Of a stretch of 64,000 nucleotides of DNA, positions 13,065 through 24,728 are shown one piece after another. Location: NCBI GenBank assembly GCA_950295325.1, contig OX485806.1, positions 29,762,001-29,826,000 of the forward strand. Direction: 5' to 3'. The position numbers were made by a program, and so were the translations under genes. The DNA comes from Polytrichum commune. Taxonomy: Eukaryota; Streptophyta; Polytrichopsida; Polytrichales; Polytrichaceae. Each line of letters opens with the position of its first letter. The first letter of the stretch is position 1. The notes below the pieces were generated by a model that searched no databases, was not told the origin of the DNA, and was given only the letters and a program-made list of their open reading frames with translations.

Positions 13065-13565
13065 ACCCAGGGAGTGCACTGTTCAAGTACTGTATTTATA
13101 CACGTGGGTGCACAAAAGGGGTATTATTTTAAAAAAGCATGTACAAAATGTACGTACAAGAGACATATTGCTATTAAGCAAGAAGTAGATATACATGAGG
13201 CTATAGAAAAATATATGTAAAGTACGCATTTACGCGTTTACGCGTTCAAGTCAGACCTGGACCAAGAATCATGTGTTTTTTCATCCACTAAGTAACGACT
13301 TTATAACTAAAAAATCCATGATTTGATATTATACATATAATAGGGCCATATTTTTGCATTTCCAAACATTTGTACACATGTTATATACAATTTATGTATT
13401 TGTTTTTGGACCCTTGTGTACGTATGGAAATGTATTTTGAAGCAGTGAGATTTGTAAGTATATTGCTTGATTTTAGCAAAAATAAAATGTATACAAGGGT
13501 ATTTTAATAAGGGGCATGCACGCACGTGATGCTTGGTTTTAATGAATAGTGCACTCCTTGAGGGT
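13065..13565. mobile_element. 501-bp MITE with GTGCAC-containing TIRs
   Basis: The left end ACCCAGGGAGTGCACTGTTCA and the right end (reverse complement ACCCTCAAGGAGTGCACTATT) are imperfect inverted repeats. Both are flanked by GATT (13061-13064 and 13566-13569), a possible target duplication, although 4 bp is short and could be chance. The interior has no real gene. A related right end occurs at about 9690-9830. Confidence 0.55.
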
Positions 13566-13569
13566 GATT

Positions 13570-15571
13570 ATCATATATCATGAACCATGACCTATTTAAA
13601 TGGATTTTAACATAGAAGTACATATTTGAAAGAAAACCATTATAGGTTTTCTATGATTTTTGGGTGATTTTAACATCAAGAAATCAAAGGATATTCATTG
13701 ACTTCAAAAATGGCAAACTCAACTCTCGTGTCCTTCATTTAGATTTGCTAATAAGGTAGACAATTCTATTACAACTACTTCCATGAGGTATGACCTCTCT
13801 TGATGTGCAATAAATAAATGAATAGATACTTAGTTGGTTAGTAAATTTTGTATGAATATAATGCCATTAGAATAAGATTAAAATAGATTCACTCTCTATT
13901 TATGACCCATTTTCAACAAGTGTATGTTTGATCTTCTTAAGTGGTTATAATAAGGTGTGGGTCCATGAGTGTGCCACAAATGGTTAGTTTTGATTGTTGA
14001 GGATTGAATTTTTGGATATTCCAACAACAAACCGTTGCATTCATCCTCATGATAATACTAGCGATTTTGGTTTAGACAAATATTGAACCATTTTGCACCC
14101 ACAAGTAGATGTTTGAAAAATATTGGTGTTTGATTAAGACATGTCTACTTTAATTTGTGAATGTATGTTTAGGTGAATGTTGTATGGGGTTGATTACTGA
14201 CTATAATGCAGGGTTGGTACCTTGCTGAGTTGTGTAGTGGCAAAGCATGAAATTGGTCACACATCATAGCTGGTAACCGGGTCCCAAACACTGATCACCA
14301 AGCATAGTTGGTTTTTTGAAGCCTTGTTGCTCCCATGACGTATGGTCTTGGGGTTACCTACAACAAGTGAATAAATGGGGAATAAATATGATGTCATGAT
14401 CCATGTCTAGAGAGACCACTAGGAAACTAACACCTCAACAATAAGGCTCCAAAACCAACTACGTACACATATCATGTTGGAATTTGAAATTATCCAAAAT
14501 AAGGTAGATGAGCCTTAAATGGTTCCTTCTCATGATTTAGAGCCACTTCCCCTAGGATCTAAAACATGCGATCACTACAATATGGTTAGCAATTCTACAA
14601 ACCAAGGCCATAGCCTATTTTCTCATAATTATTGGAGCCTCATATGAATATCTTATTCATTATCAAAATGGGAAACTAACATTAAAGTACATTTGGACAA
14701 ACTACTTGTCCAAATATAATAAGGGATGTGCACTTGTGGGGACAAAAACAACAAGCAACAATAACAAAAGCAACAACACAACAACAACCATAACTTTGAA
14801 TGTATGTATTCCATGTTTGCCAATCAGCATCATTGTGTAGTTTTGCGATCTAGTGTACATCATATTGGCGGTTGGAATTGTCCAAAAGTCATGATCATTG
14901 CATCTATTCAAATATACATACTTAAATTCTAGTTTGGAGATTCTCATGCTCATTAAATAATACTAAGTCCTCCCAACTGCATTGACCATTGAATCTAGTC
15001 TAATGGTTAACATATTTTGTTGAGCATACATGTAGTCCAATTTCTTTTGAACACATGTCATCTTTGTAGTGGTTGTTCTCGGAGCCACTTCTAATCACTT
15101 ACCCCTCAAGTACAAGTGTTCACTTAAGATAAGTAACCGAATTCAACACGTCTATCATAGATGCAACTCATCACTAACGTACCTTTACAATCCCTACCGA
15201 TGTGTATGAATTAAGAGATGATCACCATGATCATGGTTGAGTTTTGCACCCCTCACAAACCCCAAATGTCCGAATTACAACCCCAAATGTATACATGGTG
15301 CACATTTGATGGGTATCTTATGGGTGGAAAAGTCAACAATGACCCAGGATGACCTACCTATTTGGAAGTTGGAATTTAGTTCTCATCATCAGACTCCTTT
15401 GTTTATTTAGGAGTTGCCGACAATTGGATCCATCCGTTGTGGCAGAAATGCAAGCACAGTGGAGCCAAATTTGGTCTAAAAAAAAGGGTAAAGTAGATCA
15501 TAAAGTGCCGTCTATTCCGTTCCTCAATTGCACTACGTACTACACTGCGAGCCAAAACTCATGAAAATGTG
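13570..15571. other. Spacer without a recognisable gene
   Basis: It contains an ACA/CAA-rich low-complexity tract around 14742-14790, which creates an artificial Val/Leu-rich antisense frame. I see no motif or splice-linked exon set. Confidence 0.5.
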
Positions 15572-16043
15572 GTTAGGAAGGGCCACTTCACACATGAGAC
15601 TGAGAGCCCGTGACCATTACACTTCAAGCACTCTCATTGGTGGAAAAGCCGGAGCCGGTCCAAGTTGGCTACTTCACACTACGCTTGAGGGACCAACGGA
15701 GTATGTGAATGTAAGATGGATGTGAAGTCTACATGGATTCCTACATGGCATCGAATGGATCATATTTCATGGTCATTTGGACTAGGCCTAACACAAAACC
15801 AGGAGACCATGGTACTTTGAATGTTCATAACCATTGATTTATTCTATTTTATCATGTGAATGGAAATTCGTTGAAACATCATTTGGTCGAGGGCCCGATC
15901 ACATATGGCTTCACACTACACTTGAGGATTTGTGACCACACTACATGATTTTGAGGTGTCTTGGGACAACATTTGGACAGTTTCTTTTGGGCTCTCACAA
16001 TTTCATGGTCACGGCTCTTGGCTTGTGTGTGAAGTAGCCCTAA
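15572..16043. mobile_element. TIR-like inverted repeat, about 470 bp
   Basis: 15572-15627 (TTAGGAAGGGCCACTTCACA onward) is inverted imperfectly at 15999-16043 (ending GTGTGTGAAGTAGCCCTAA), and both arms contain the AGAGCCCGTGACCAT-like block. It is probably a small non-autonomous element. A clean target duplication is not visible. Confidence 0.45.
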
Positions 16044-16110
16044 CTCATCAACCTTATTCGGATGAGCTTCCAAGTAGATGGGCCTGTATTTGAGAAGATG
16101 GGAGTAGCTA

Positions 16111-18639
16111 CACTAAATATGATATTTAGTGTCACCAATTCTAATTGTCTTTTTCAATACGACTTGTAAACCGTGGTGTATTGTCAACAACAGTAAATGT
16201 TAACCTGACATTATTTGTCATTCCTTGTACATTTTTTTGGGTGGATTAAATTTACAATGGTGCAATTGTTGTCACTTATTAAGTGACTTTTCATCCAAAT
16301 GCCAATCATCCATGACAATATTTCATCACATAAATGTTAGGGTGCATAATACATCCACTATGTTTCAATGATTGGCTTGGATTCCACAATTTCTAACTCT
16401 CACAATTTCATGTACTAACCTATTTGGTTTTGAGTTCACAGAGCTGAGTTGTGAATAGAAGAATATAGTTGGGATATAAGTTGTTGCATACTTTGGACAA
16501 AGTTTGTATCCCCCACCCATTTCACATATGAATCGCCATATCCTTAGAGCAGGGATCCTAAAAACCCCTTTGAACCTCCAAGTCTCCTGGGAGAGGGAGA
16601 GAAAAATCCAAGGATATGGAACCTCTTACCAAATCCTCAAAACACATCACAACCACATCGCAGACTGAAGCACTTAAACCCATGAAGGCAGGTGAAAAAG
16701 TTCACCTCAACACCAGTGTGTATTTTTGACAAAGTTTTTGCAAGTTTTTAACATTTGACATGCAATAACTTGTACAAAAATAATATGCAAGTCAATTGAC
16801 ACGCACGATTTAGAATTTGACATGTAGTGTGACTCGTGAAGAAAAAAACCACACATCAATTGACACTTTAGAAATTGAAATGACATGTACTACTAGGCAT
16901 ATGCCATTGAGATGGCATTTTAGAAGAAAATGTAGATGTAAATTGACAATTGTTTTTGTTTTTGAAAACATCACGTGACACTTTGGATTTGAAGTTAATT
17001 GTCAAACGAAATTTGTCAAACATACACATTGCCCCACACGAGTGGCCATTATTATCCTTGGAGAAGGAATCTCAAAATCCTCCAACCATATGACGGAAAA
17101 GTAACTTCAAAGGAGTATAGTTACTTTAGAGTTTGGTAAAAACTAATTAACTAATATCCACCGTAGATTTGAATCATTCATCTACGACCAAGGGTACTTA
17201 CCTGATACTTTAACATGTGAGGGTTAACCATGAGAGCCTCCTTTCAATGTTTAAGCATAATATCCTTGCCCTATATAAATCATGAGATTAGATTAAGTAG
17301 TGCGAAAGGAGAGTGTAACTTGCCACAAAACTCAGTCTCACGTAGTTCGAATCGCTAAAGATTAGGTAGAATACTCAATCATATGTACATTCAGTGATAC
17401 AAGTATTTGTTTATGTTGGACATGATTGTGTGACATAGATAACAATTCAGTAGTGTTGCTACTTACCTTGTATGTGTTACTATCCCTCTATGTGGATTTG
17501 GTTGGTGGCATAGGCACATGTGAGGCAAACCCTTCACAAATTCAGCAGTGCAAGTAAATTTTGTATCTCATCTTCCTTCATGTGTTTGGCTATGTTTAGG
17601 TATTCTACAAATTTGATTAGAATACAAGGCCTTGTATTCTTGGTAAATGTGTGTTACATATACTTGAAGCATTGTTGATATTGTCTCTTAAATTTTGAAG
17701 TTAATATATAGGATGATTACCAGTTACTTAGTACAAATACTTTCTTTTGAAATAAAGGAGGTAAGCCCTAATACGCCTAAACTTGTGGTTGTAACTACTT
17801 ACCTCGAGAAAGTCAAATGAATATGAGTACGCTCCTGGGTTGTTTGATGTTGCTCGACATAGTTCTTCCGTGAAGGATGGTCCCATCCACCATCCTGGTG
17901 TCTGAAGGATGCATATTTATAAAAGACAATGAAAAGGCCTCTAAAAAGAGGATGTTATATGACTTGAAAGTAAACTTAGATTTGTACGAGAACTCTATCT
18001 ATCTATCTATCTATACACTCAAACACATCACAAACACATTGAAGAGGTGGAGGTAAAGCCCATCGTGCAAGTCCCACTAGATGGGTGCACTCTTGGGGGC
18101 CTCGTGGTAGTTGAAGATGGTGATGATGATCAAAGTAATTGTTGTGAGAGGGCCACAAGCATCAAAGGACTGACACTCATCTTGCAATGCTAGCTCCGTA
18201 ATTGATCATTTTGGGTGCAAATGTGCAGACTGCTTGTGATGTTCTGGGAAGAAGCAACATAACTGCTACAACTGCCATTGCAATCCGTACATTTAACAAC
18301 AACCAGATTTTGCGAACTCGTAAATTGACCAGTGCAATGCAGGGACTGACTAACAGAAGGAAAAACCCTGCTCAAAGTTTGAAGCATCTGATTAGGGCAA
18401 TCCAACAATGGTAGTGGACCTTACAAGCAAAATCTCAAGCAAACTGTGAAAGGAGGAGATGGCACAACCTAGAGAAGAGTGGGTAAACAAGAGCAAGTAG
18501 GGTTTTGGGCAATGGATGAACTAAGAGTTGTCATCCATCATTCATGATAGTATACGTACACTTATTCATAATAGTTGTCACCATAAAAGTTATCACAATG
18601 ACATAAAGTACCATATCACACTAAATGTCATATTTGGTG
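16111..18639 (+). mobile_element. 2.5-kb TIR element bounded by CACTAAATATG, non-autonomous
   Basis: The left terminus is CACTAAATATGATATTTAGT and the right terminus is the near-inverse, CTAAATGTCATATTTGGTG. Both are flanked by TA. Its left 200 bp match 30125-30340, and its right 1.15 kb match 8229-9372 in reverse. The CACTA...TAGTG ends recall the CACTA superfamily, but that family makes 3-bp duplications whereas TA is seen here, so I leave it unclassified. No transposase is visible. A 310-bp MITE (16719-17028) sits inside. The copia element is inserted 16 bp beyond its right TA. Confidence 0.75.
16719..17028. mobile_element. 310-bp MITE, copy 1
   Basis: The terminal stretch TGTATTTTTGACAAAGTTTT is inverted at the other end (TTTGTCAAACATACACA). 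A related copy is at 57919-58232. The interior is rich in TTGACA/TGTCAA steps. It is nested within the larger TIR element. Confidence 0.65.
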
Positions 18640-18652
18640 TAGTTGGCACATA

Positions 18653-18657
18653 CAAAC
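18653..18657. repeat. Copia target-site duplication, left (CAAAC)
   Basis: CAAAC immediately precedes the 5' LTR and recurs right after the 3' LTR at 25167-25171. Five base pairs is the normal copia duplication length. Confidence 0.95.
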
Positions 18658-19095
18658 TGTTGTAGAACTAGAATTAGCTTCTAGTAAGACAATCTGATGA
18701 TATAGCCAAATAGCCATATGAGGCTTAGGGGGAGAACCAGATGAGCTTAGGGTAAATACCCGGGTCCAGGGTATTGAATTAATTACCTTACCTGGACACC
18801 AACCCAGGTAGTAAAGACTTAGAGTTAAACAACATTAGGATTAAGCCCCAGGGTATCCCGAGGGTATCTAGGACCCTTAAGGGTTAATCAGGATATCCCG
18901 AGGGTATCAGCAGAAGTATCAGCCTGTCAGATACGGCCAGTATACAAAACCTATCAGACATGGACACGTATCAGAGTTAATATTTTATTAATATATCATT
19001 TGTATATATCCTATCTCCTAAGACCAGGGAGGATATGGAATTTACACAAAAACTCTGTCCATTTCTCTATTGTCTGATTATCCATTTGTATATCA
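18658..19095 (+). repeat. Copia 5' LTR
   Basis: 438 bp, starting TG and ending CA, matching 24729-25166 except at 18832. It contains two copies of the GGTATCCCGAGGGTATC-like block and an AT-rich TATTTTATTAATATATC stretch that could serve as a TATA region for element transcription. Confidence 0.96.
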
Positions 19096-19097
19096 CG

Positions 19098-19107
19098 TTA
19101 TCAGCAC
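19098..19107 (+). other. Probable primer-binding site
   Basis: TTATCAGCAC lies two bases after the 5' LTR. It resembles the TGGTATCAGAGC primer-binding site of plant copia elements that use initiator tRNA-Met, but only partly. The position supports the call. The exact tRNA is uncertain. Confidence 0.6.
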
Positions 19108-20206
19108 TGCTCCTGGCCTATTCTGTTCACAATTTTATACTTCTCAAACGCCTTCACACTTCATCTACACTATGCCACTTATTTAGTACATAGATAGCAC
19201 AATCCTGGTGAGGAGCTTGAACGAAACCCAAGAGAGATCTTTAGAACACCTCTGTTTACACATACACACATCACAATCTGTTGCACTTCTCACTGTTCAT
19301 TGTTCATATTCACTTACACTTTTCTGTCTGTCGGCATTCTTCCAATTTTGTGTTACTTTGCCGACTCTCCCTGGTGTCGAAATTTCTTCACACTTTCATG
19401 TCGTTCATTCTTCACTTACAAGGTTATGTTATCTAACTAACATCTTCAATTTTTTCTTCTTCTTCTATTTGTTCAATTATATTCTGTATTTGTCCCCTGT
19501 TATTACTAACATACTCTGTCTATACTGTATATATATATACACTGATATATACTAACATATATATACATTCTTACATACTGTTTGTGTATAAATCTTGACT
19601 AACCTACATTCTCTTTCCCCTCTGTTTATACACTAACCCTTATTATATATATATATATATTCCATAATATATATATATATCTATATAACTTCTCTTTCCT
19701 GGATTAATCCGTTATTCCAGCACTAACATTTCCTTTCTTTACAAATATATATTTCTTAAAATATATTTATATACACACATCCTATTTGTATTTCTGTCAT
19801 CTACTATATTGTTTTCTGTTTGTCTTCTTGAAAATTCGGTTTTCGTACCGAATTGCTGCCGAAATTTTGTAAGATCTCCACTAACCCTTACCCTCTATTT
19901 TTTACTTTCTGATTACCTTTATCTCTGTGATTTCTATATATTTGCTATTTGGCTTTTGTATACTTACTAACTGAATCCTCTGTTTTTGCATATACCCTGT
20001 TATCAACCATTATATACTGTCTCACTAATACTATATTTGGTTTATACATTTTTTTTTTGTATGTTCAAATAGTATATAAACTTTTATATTGGCGAACTTT
20101 ATATTTGTATTTCAACAGTTATCACCCTACCTTGTCATTGTAAATGCTACTGTAAGAACAATTTACAGTCCCGAACTGCTATCCAAATTATTATTAAATC
20201 AGAACA
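19108..20206 (+). other. Long AT-rich leader of the copia element
   Basis: About 1.1 kb separates the primer site from the gag start, with TA-rich microsatellite-like runs near 19640-19690. Open frames of 115 codons (19208-19555) and 64 codons (19949-20143) occur but have low-complexity, hydrophobic translations and no motif. I treat the stretch as an untranslated leader. Confidence 0.6.
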
Positions 20207-23200
20207 ATGTATAGGTTTACTAGAGAGTCTCATGCCACTTTAGGACCTGCAGTAGTAGAATCTAGGCTCCAAGCACTAATGTTCACACCCTTGAGCTCAG
20301 ATGGCAACAATTTTCTAGAATGGATTAACGATGCAAAAACCGTGTTGAGTGCCGAGGACCTGGCCAAGACTTTAATCACCCCTGTTGCATCGACCTCTGA
20401 CGCTCCGGATCCTGCCACCAACATACCTGCTGTATGCAAGTGGCAAGCACTTTTGCTCCTCCGGCGACACCTCGACCAATCCCTCCGACTGCAGTACTTG
20501 GAGATTGACGATCCAGCCGAGCTGTGGGCGCAACTGCACGCGAGATTTCATCACCAACAAACCCTGTTCCTTCCCCAGGCGCGTACTGATTGGATTAACC
20601 TGCGCGTCCTCGACTTTCCTGATTTCGTAAGCTTCAACTCAGAGCTTCATCGAATTGTCGCACAACTTCGACTTTGCGGCCAAGATGTCACTGATGCGGA
20701 GCTGATTGAGAAGACTCTCTCAACGTTTCCACCCGCGACTGCTATCCTATCACAGCAATACAGAAACATGAAATTCAAGAAGCATTCGACGCTCATGTCT
20801 CATCTTCTACTCGCGGAGAAGCATCAACAACTCCTGCTCCGAAACGCTGAATCCCGACCTGCGAGGGAAGTCCACACAACTACTACACAACCTGCAGCTG
20901 ACATCAAAGTTGAGGCGCATGCTGCCGAAGCCTCCAGAAGACCCCCACGAGGTTCTTTTCGAAAATCTTACCCTTCTCACCCCGCAAGAGAGATGCGAGC
21001 CTATGGGAAAAACGATGTGCCTAGGGGTCAGTATCATCAATCAACCAGAAGAGACTCTCCTAGACCCAAACCCCCTCAGTTCAAACCTAGGACCCAACAG
21101 TCCCGCAGTTTTCAAGGCAACTGCCACAGGTGTGGCCGAAAGGGCCACTATGCCAAAGACTGCCGAGCTCCTCCTTACATAGTCAGCATGTATAAGGAGC
21201 TCCAGCAACTTAGAACTCAAACCAGGCAAGCCTATAACTTCGAAAATCCGAACCCAGCTCCCAATCCCTCTCCCTATACTGAAGACATCGAGAACTATAT
21301 GACTCTCTACGAGGGCACCTCATCAAATCCCAATGAGGCCCTCCTAGACAGTGCATCCACTCACACAATACTCACAAACCCTCAATTTTTCCAATTTCAT
21401 GACAATGAGGGACCTTGGCAAAACTGTACCATTATTACAATGGCTGGAAGTCGAAACATTAGGTTTCGAGAGGGCCGGGCAACCATGATATTGCCCGGAG
21501 GATTCCCCCTCAATTGCGAAAAGGCAATGTACGCTCCAGATGCGCCTCGTAGCCTGATCAGCTACAGGGATCTGAGAGCGAGGAATATCCACGTTTCTAC
21601 TGCGGTAGAAAATGATGAAGAGGTCCTGGAACTCAGGCAAGGGCCGACGATCCTTGCCACCGCGAGAGCGGGAGACGATGGCCTATACAAGATTGTCATA
21701 AACCCCCTTGACAATATGAGCCCCATCTCACTGATAGATGAGGAAGAGGTGTGCATGGCTGCTTGGGCGGGAGGCCCTGAAGCAAAACGCCGCAACCTGG
21801 CGCAGGGAGTGTCTATAGACACTAAAGCCAAGCCTGATCTATGGCATGAGAGGTTAGGACATCCGGGCACTACTGTTTTTCGGCGGATGCTTCCCTTATT
21901 AACTGGTCATAACCTCGTTACAGCTGACGCAGGGAAGACTCATGATTGTGTCGCCTGTATTCAAGGTAAATACGCGAAGAAACCATCTCGCTGGACTTTA
22001 CCAACAGAGCTACCCCCTCCCCTGTATAGACTCCATGGGGATGTTTGCGGACCTATTAACCCACCATCAGGAGCTTTTCGGTACTATTTTGTTATAGTTG
22101 ATGCATCGGGCTCCCATTTTGAGGTTGCACTACTACCCACCCGCAACATGGTTTTCCCCAGATTACTAGCAATCCTCCTCCGTTACAGAAATCATTTCCC
22201 CGATTATCCAATTAAGTACCTTCGCATGGATAATGCTCGGGAATTTCGATCTCATGTATTCGAGGATTACTGCACAGCTACAGGCATTATTCTTACCTAT
22301 TCAGTACCCTATGAACACTCACAGAATGGCCTAGCTGAGGCATTCATTAAAAAGATACAACTCATAGCTAGACCCCTACTCCTCCATGCTAACCTTCCAT
22401 CTAACCTGTGGGGACATGCAGTGTTGCATGCAGCCTCTCTACTCAAACTGAGACCTACACTTTTGAATACCCAAACCCCACAAGAGTTATCCTCTGGCAG
22501 AACACCGGATGTTTCACACATCCGAGTATTCGGCTGCCAGGTATGGGTTCCTATCCCAGACCCCCACAGGCACACAATTGGAGCCCACCGTCAATCTGGC
22601 ATTTATGTTGGATTTGATTCCCCTTCAATTATCAGATACCTTGATCCTTCCACAGGGAACCTCTATAAGGCACGCTTCGCCAACTGCCGATTTCTTGAAA
22701 CCATCTTCCCAGCCTTATCCATCAAACCTCACCCTATACCTTTGAACTTTGGTGCACCAGAGACTTTGACAATCATGAACCCTGATCCACCTACCTCATT
22801 ACCTAATACCGAGGTTACTAAACTACTCCATCTCAGAAACCTTGCTGAGAACACACCTGACGGTTTCTCTACCCAGCCTCGAATCATTCGAAATCCTATT
22901 CCTGGTACAGGCAATAATTTACCCCGAAAGAGACCAGGACCAACTTCCCCAACAGTTTTAATACCTAAAATTCCCCGAATCCATTACACAACCGAGTCTA
23001 TTGACTCGATCCCTGAAACTGATCCAATTAACCTAGACCAAGCAATGCAGCGGGCAGACTGGCCTCACTGGAAGGCTGCCATTGAGACAGAATACTCGTC
23101 TTTACGAAAACACGGCGTATTCGCGGAAGTAGCCACAGACCTTGATAAACAGCCTATAGGGCATAAGTTAATTTTTACCCGTAAATTAGACTCCCAAGGT

Positions 23201-24637
23201 AGAGTCTTACGCTATAAGGTCAGATTAGTGGCTCAGGGGTTCACACAGCGACCCGGTATTGATTATGATCAGACCTACTCACCTGTAATGGATACAGTTT
23301 CCTTTCGCTACCTCTTAGCTTTATCTCTTCAATTTCAGCTCAAAATCTATCTTCTAGATGTAGTTACTGCATATCTGCATGGTAATTTGGATACAAAGCT
23401 TCACTTAACCCCACCCCCTGGATTTTTGAAATCTATCCCGAATCCAAAACCAGGTAAATTTACCGGTCTCCGAATCTGTAAGGCCTTGTATGGCCTGAAA
23501 CAGTCCGGGAGAGCATGGTACCACCATTTATGCCATTTTCTAATTTCCCAAGGATTTACTCACAATACAACCTTACCCTGTATATTTACCTACACCTCAT
23601 CATCTGGTTTTGTGATTCTAGCTGTATACGTTGATGACCTAAATATCTTAGGCACACCAGAACTTTGTACATATGCCCAAGAAATACTCACAAAACACTT
23701 TGACATGAAATATCTTGGTCAAACCTCATACTGCCTAGGGTTACAGATTCATTATGTGACTAATGGTGGCATCTTACTACATCAACAAGCTTATGTGCAG
23801 AAAATCCTTAAACTCTTCAACATGGATCAGGCCAAGCCCTTGGCAGCCCCAATGATCGGGAGAAGTAAGACCAATGATGACCCCTACCAACCTCGTGAGG
23901 AGGAGGAGGAGGTAGTGGACAAGCCTAGATACCTCACTGCAATTGGTGCACTCACTTACCTTACAACTCATACTAGGCCTGATATTGCATTTGCCACAAG
24001 TATATTAGCAAGACATAGTCAAAACCCCACCTTGAGACATTGGAATGGCGTTAAACATTTGCTAAGATATTTAAGGGGAACATCAGATCTTGGACTATAT
24101 TACCACAAAACTGACCAGCCTAATATCCAAGGTTTTGCAGACTCTGGGTTTAGGACTGATGTGAATGCAGGGAAATCACAAACTGGGTACATTTCCATGA
24201 AATGTGGCGCACCGATTTCCTGGAAATCTACCAAACAAACAGTTACAGCTACATCGACGAACCATGCGGAGTTGCTGGCGTTCCATGAGGCTGCACGTGA
24301 AATCGTATGGTTGCGAACAATGGAGAAGATTCTGGACCAGCAGTGTAATCTCAAGATCTTGGACCAGCCAACTATCATCTACGAGGACAACTCCGCGTGC
24401 GTACGACAAATGGCTACAGGCTTCATCAAGGCTGATAGAACCAAGCATGTTAGCCCACATATTTTTGGATTTACACAAGATTTGATAGAGCAAAGACAAT
24501 TAGCTATTGTTAAGATAGAATCAGAGAATAATGTTGCGGACATGTTAACCAAGGCATTGCCAGCATATAAGCATAAGAAACTTATGTATGCAGCTGGGCT
24601 TAGAACACTCCAAGAATTAACCTCAGTTGAAGTTTAG
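20207..24637 (+). CDS. Copia gag-pol polyprotein (1476 aa, intact)
   Basis: Single open frame encoding the capsid and enzymes for retrotransposition. Gag occupies about residues 1-330 and ends in a zinc knuckle, CHRCGRKGHYAKDC (306-319). The protease active site is DSAST around D381, where many copia proteins have DSG or DSGA. A GAG-pre-integrase segment (WHERLGHPG, about 545) and a CxxC pair (about 581-584) give the integrase zinc site. The integrase triad is D612, D675 and E711, with the canonical 35 residues between the last two. Reverse transcriptase has YVDD at 1141-1144. RNase H shows D1312 (GFADSG) and D1394 (YEDNS). Length and order are typical of plant copia. No stop or frameshift is seen, so it may be active. 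The ATG is the first in the frame and lies in an AT-rich context. Confidence 0.96.
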   Translation: MYRFTRESHATLGPAVVESRLQALMFTPLSSDGNNFLEWINDAKTVLSAEDLAKTLITPVASTSDAPDPATNIPAVCKWQALLLLRRHLDQSLRLQYLEIDDPAELWAQLHARFHHQQTLFLPQARTDWINLRVLDFPDFVSFNSELHRIVAQLRLCGQDVTDAELIEKTLSTFPPATAILSQQYRNMKFKKHSTLMSHLLLAEKHQQLLLRNAESRPAREVHTTTTQPAADIKVEAHAAEASRRPPRGSFRKSYPSHPAREMRAYGKNDVPRGQYHQSTRRDSPRPKPPQFKPRTQQSRSFQGNCHRCGRKGHYAKDCRAPPYIVSMYKELQQLRTQTRQAYNFENPNPAPNPSPYTEDIENYMTLYEGTSSNPNEALLDSASTHTILTNPQFFQFHDNEGPWQNCTIITMAGSRNIRFREGRATMILPGGFPLNCEKAMYAPDAPRSLISYRDLRARNIHVSTAVENDEEVLELRQGPTILATARAGDDGLYKIVINPLDNMSPISLIDEEEVCMAAWAGGPEAKRRNLAQGVSIDTKAKPDLWHERLGHPGTTVFRRMLPLLTGHNLVTADAGKTHDCVACIQGKYAKKPSRWTLPTELPPPLYRLHGDVCGPINPPSGAFRYYFVIVDASGSHFEVALLPTRNMVFPRLLAILLRYRNHFPDYPIKYLRMDNAREFRSHVFEDYCTATGIILTYSVPYEHSQNGLAEAFIKKIQLIARPLLLHANLPSNLWGHAVLHAASLLKLRPTLLNTQTPQELSSGRTPDVSHIRVFGCQVWVPIPDPHRHTIGAHRQSGIYVGFDSPSIIRYLDPSTGNLYKARFANCRFLETIFPALSIKPHPIPLNFGAPETLTIMNPDPPTSLPNTEVTKLLHLRNLAENTPDGFSTQPRIIRNPIPGTGNNLPRKRPGPTSPTVLIPKIPRIHYTTESIDSIPETDPINLDQAMQRADWPHWKAAIETEYSSLRKHGVFAEVATDLDKQPIGHKLIFTRKLDSQGRVLRYKVRLVAQGFTQRPGIDYDQTYSPVMDTVSFRYLLALSLQFQLKIYLLDVVTAYLHGNLDTKLHLTPPPGFLKSIPNPKPGKFTGLRICKALYGLKQSGRAWYHHLCHFLISQGFTHNTTLPCIFTYTSSSGFVILAVYVDDLNILGTPELCTYAQEILTKHFDMKYLGQTSYCLGLQIHYVTNGGILLHQQAYVQKILKLFNMDQAKPLAAPMIGRSKTNDDPYQPREEEEEVVDKPRYLTAIGALTYLTTHTRPDIAFATSILARHSQNPTLRHWNGVKHLLRYLRGTSDLGLYYHKTDQPNIQGFADSGFRTDVNAGKSQTGYISMKCGAPISWKSTKQTVTATSTNHAELLAFHEAAREIVWLRTMEKILDQQCNLKILDQPTIIYEDNSACVRQMATGFIKADRTKHVSPHIFGFTQDLIEQRQLAIVKIESENNVADMLTKALPAYKHKKLMYAAGLRTLQELTSVEV

Positions 24638-24717
24638 CACTCTTTTCTCTAGTCAGGGTTTTTATCCCACATTGGGTTTTACCTGACAGAGTTTTTAACG
24701 AGGCTAAATCCATCAGC

Positions 24718-24728
24718 TTGAGGAGGAG
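24718..24728 (+). other. Polypurine tract
   Basis: TTGAGGAGGAG abuts the 3' LTR and would prime plus-strand synthesis. Confidence 0.8.

Noticed and set aside
14702-14953. 83-codon minus-strand frame with Val/Leu run
   Set aside because: Produced by CAA/ACA repeats.
19208-19555. 115-codon frame in the copia leader
   Set aside because: Hydrophobic low-complexity translation in T-rich DNA, no motif, located where copia has untranslated leader.
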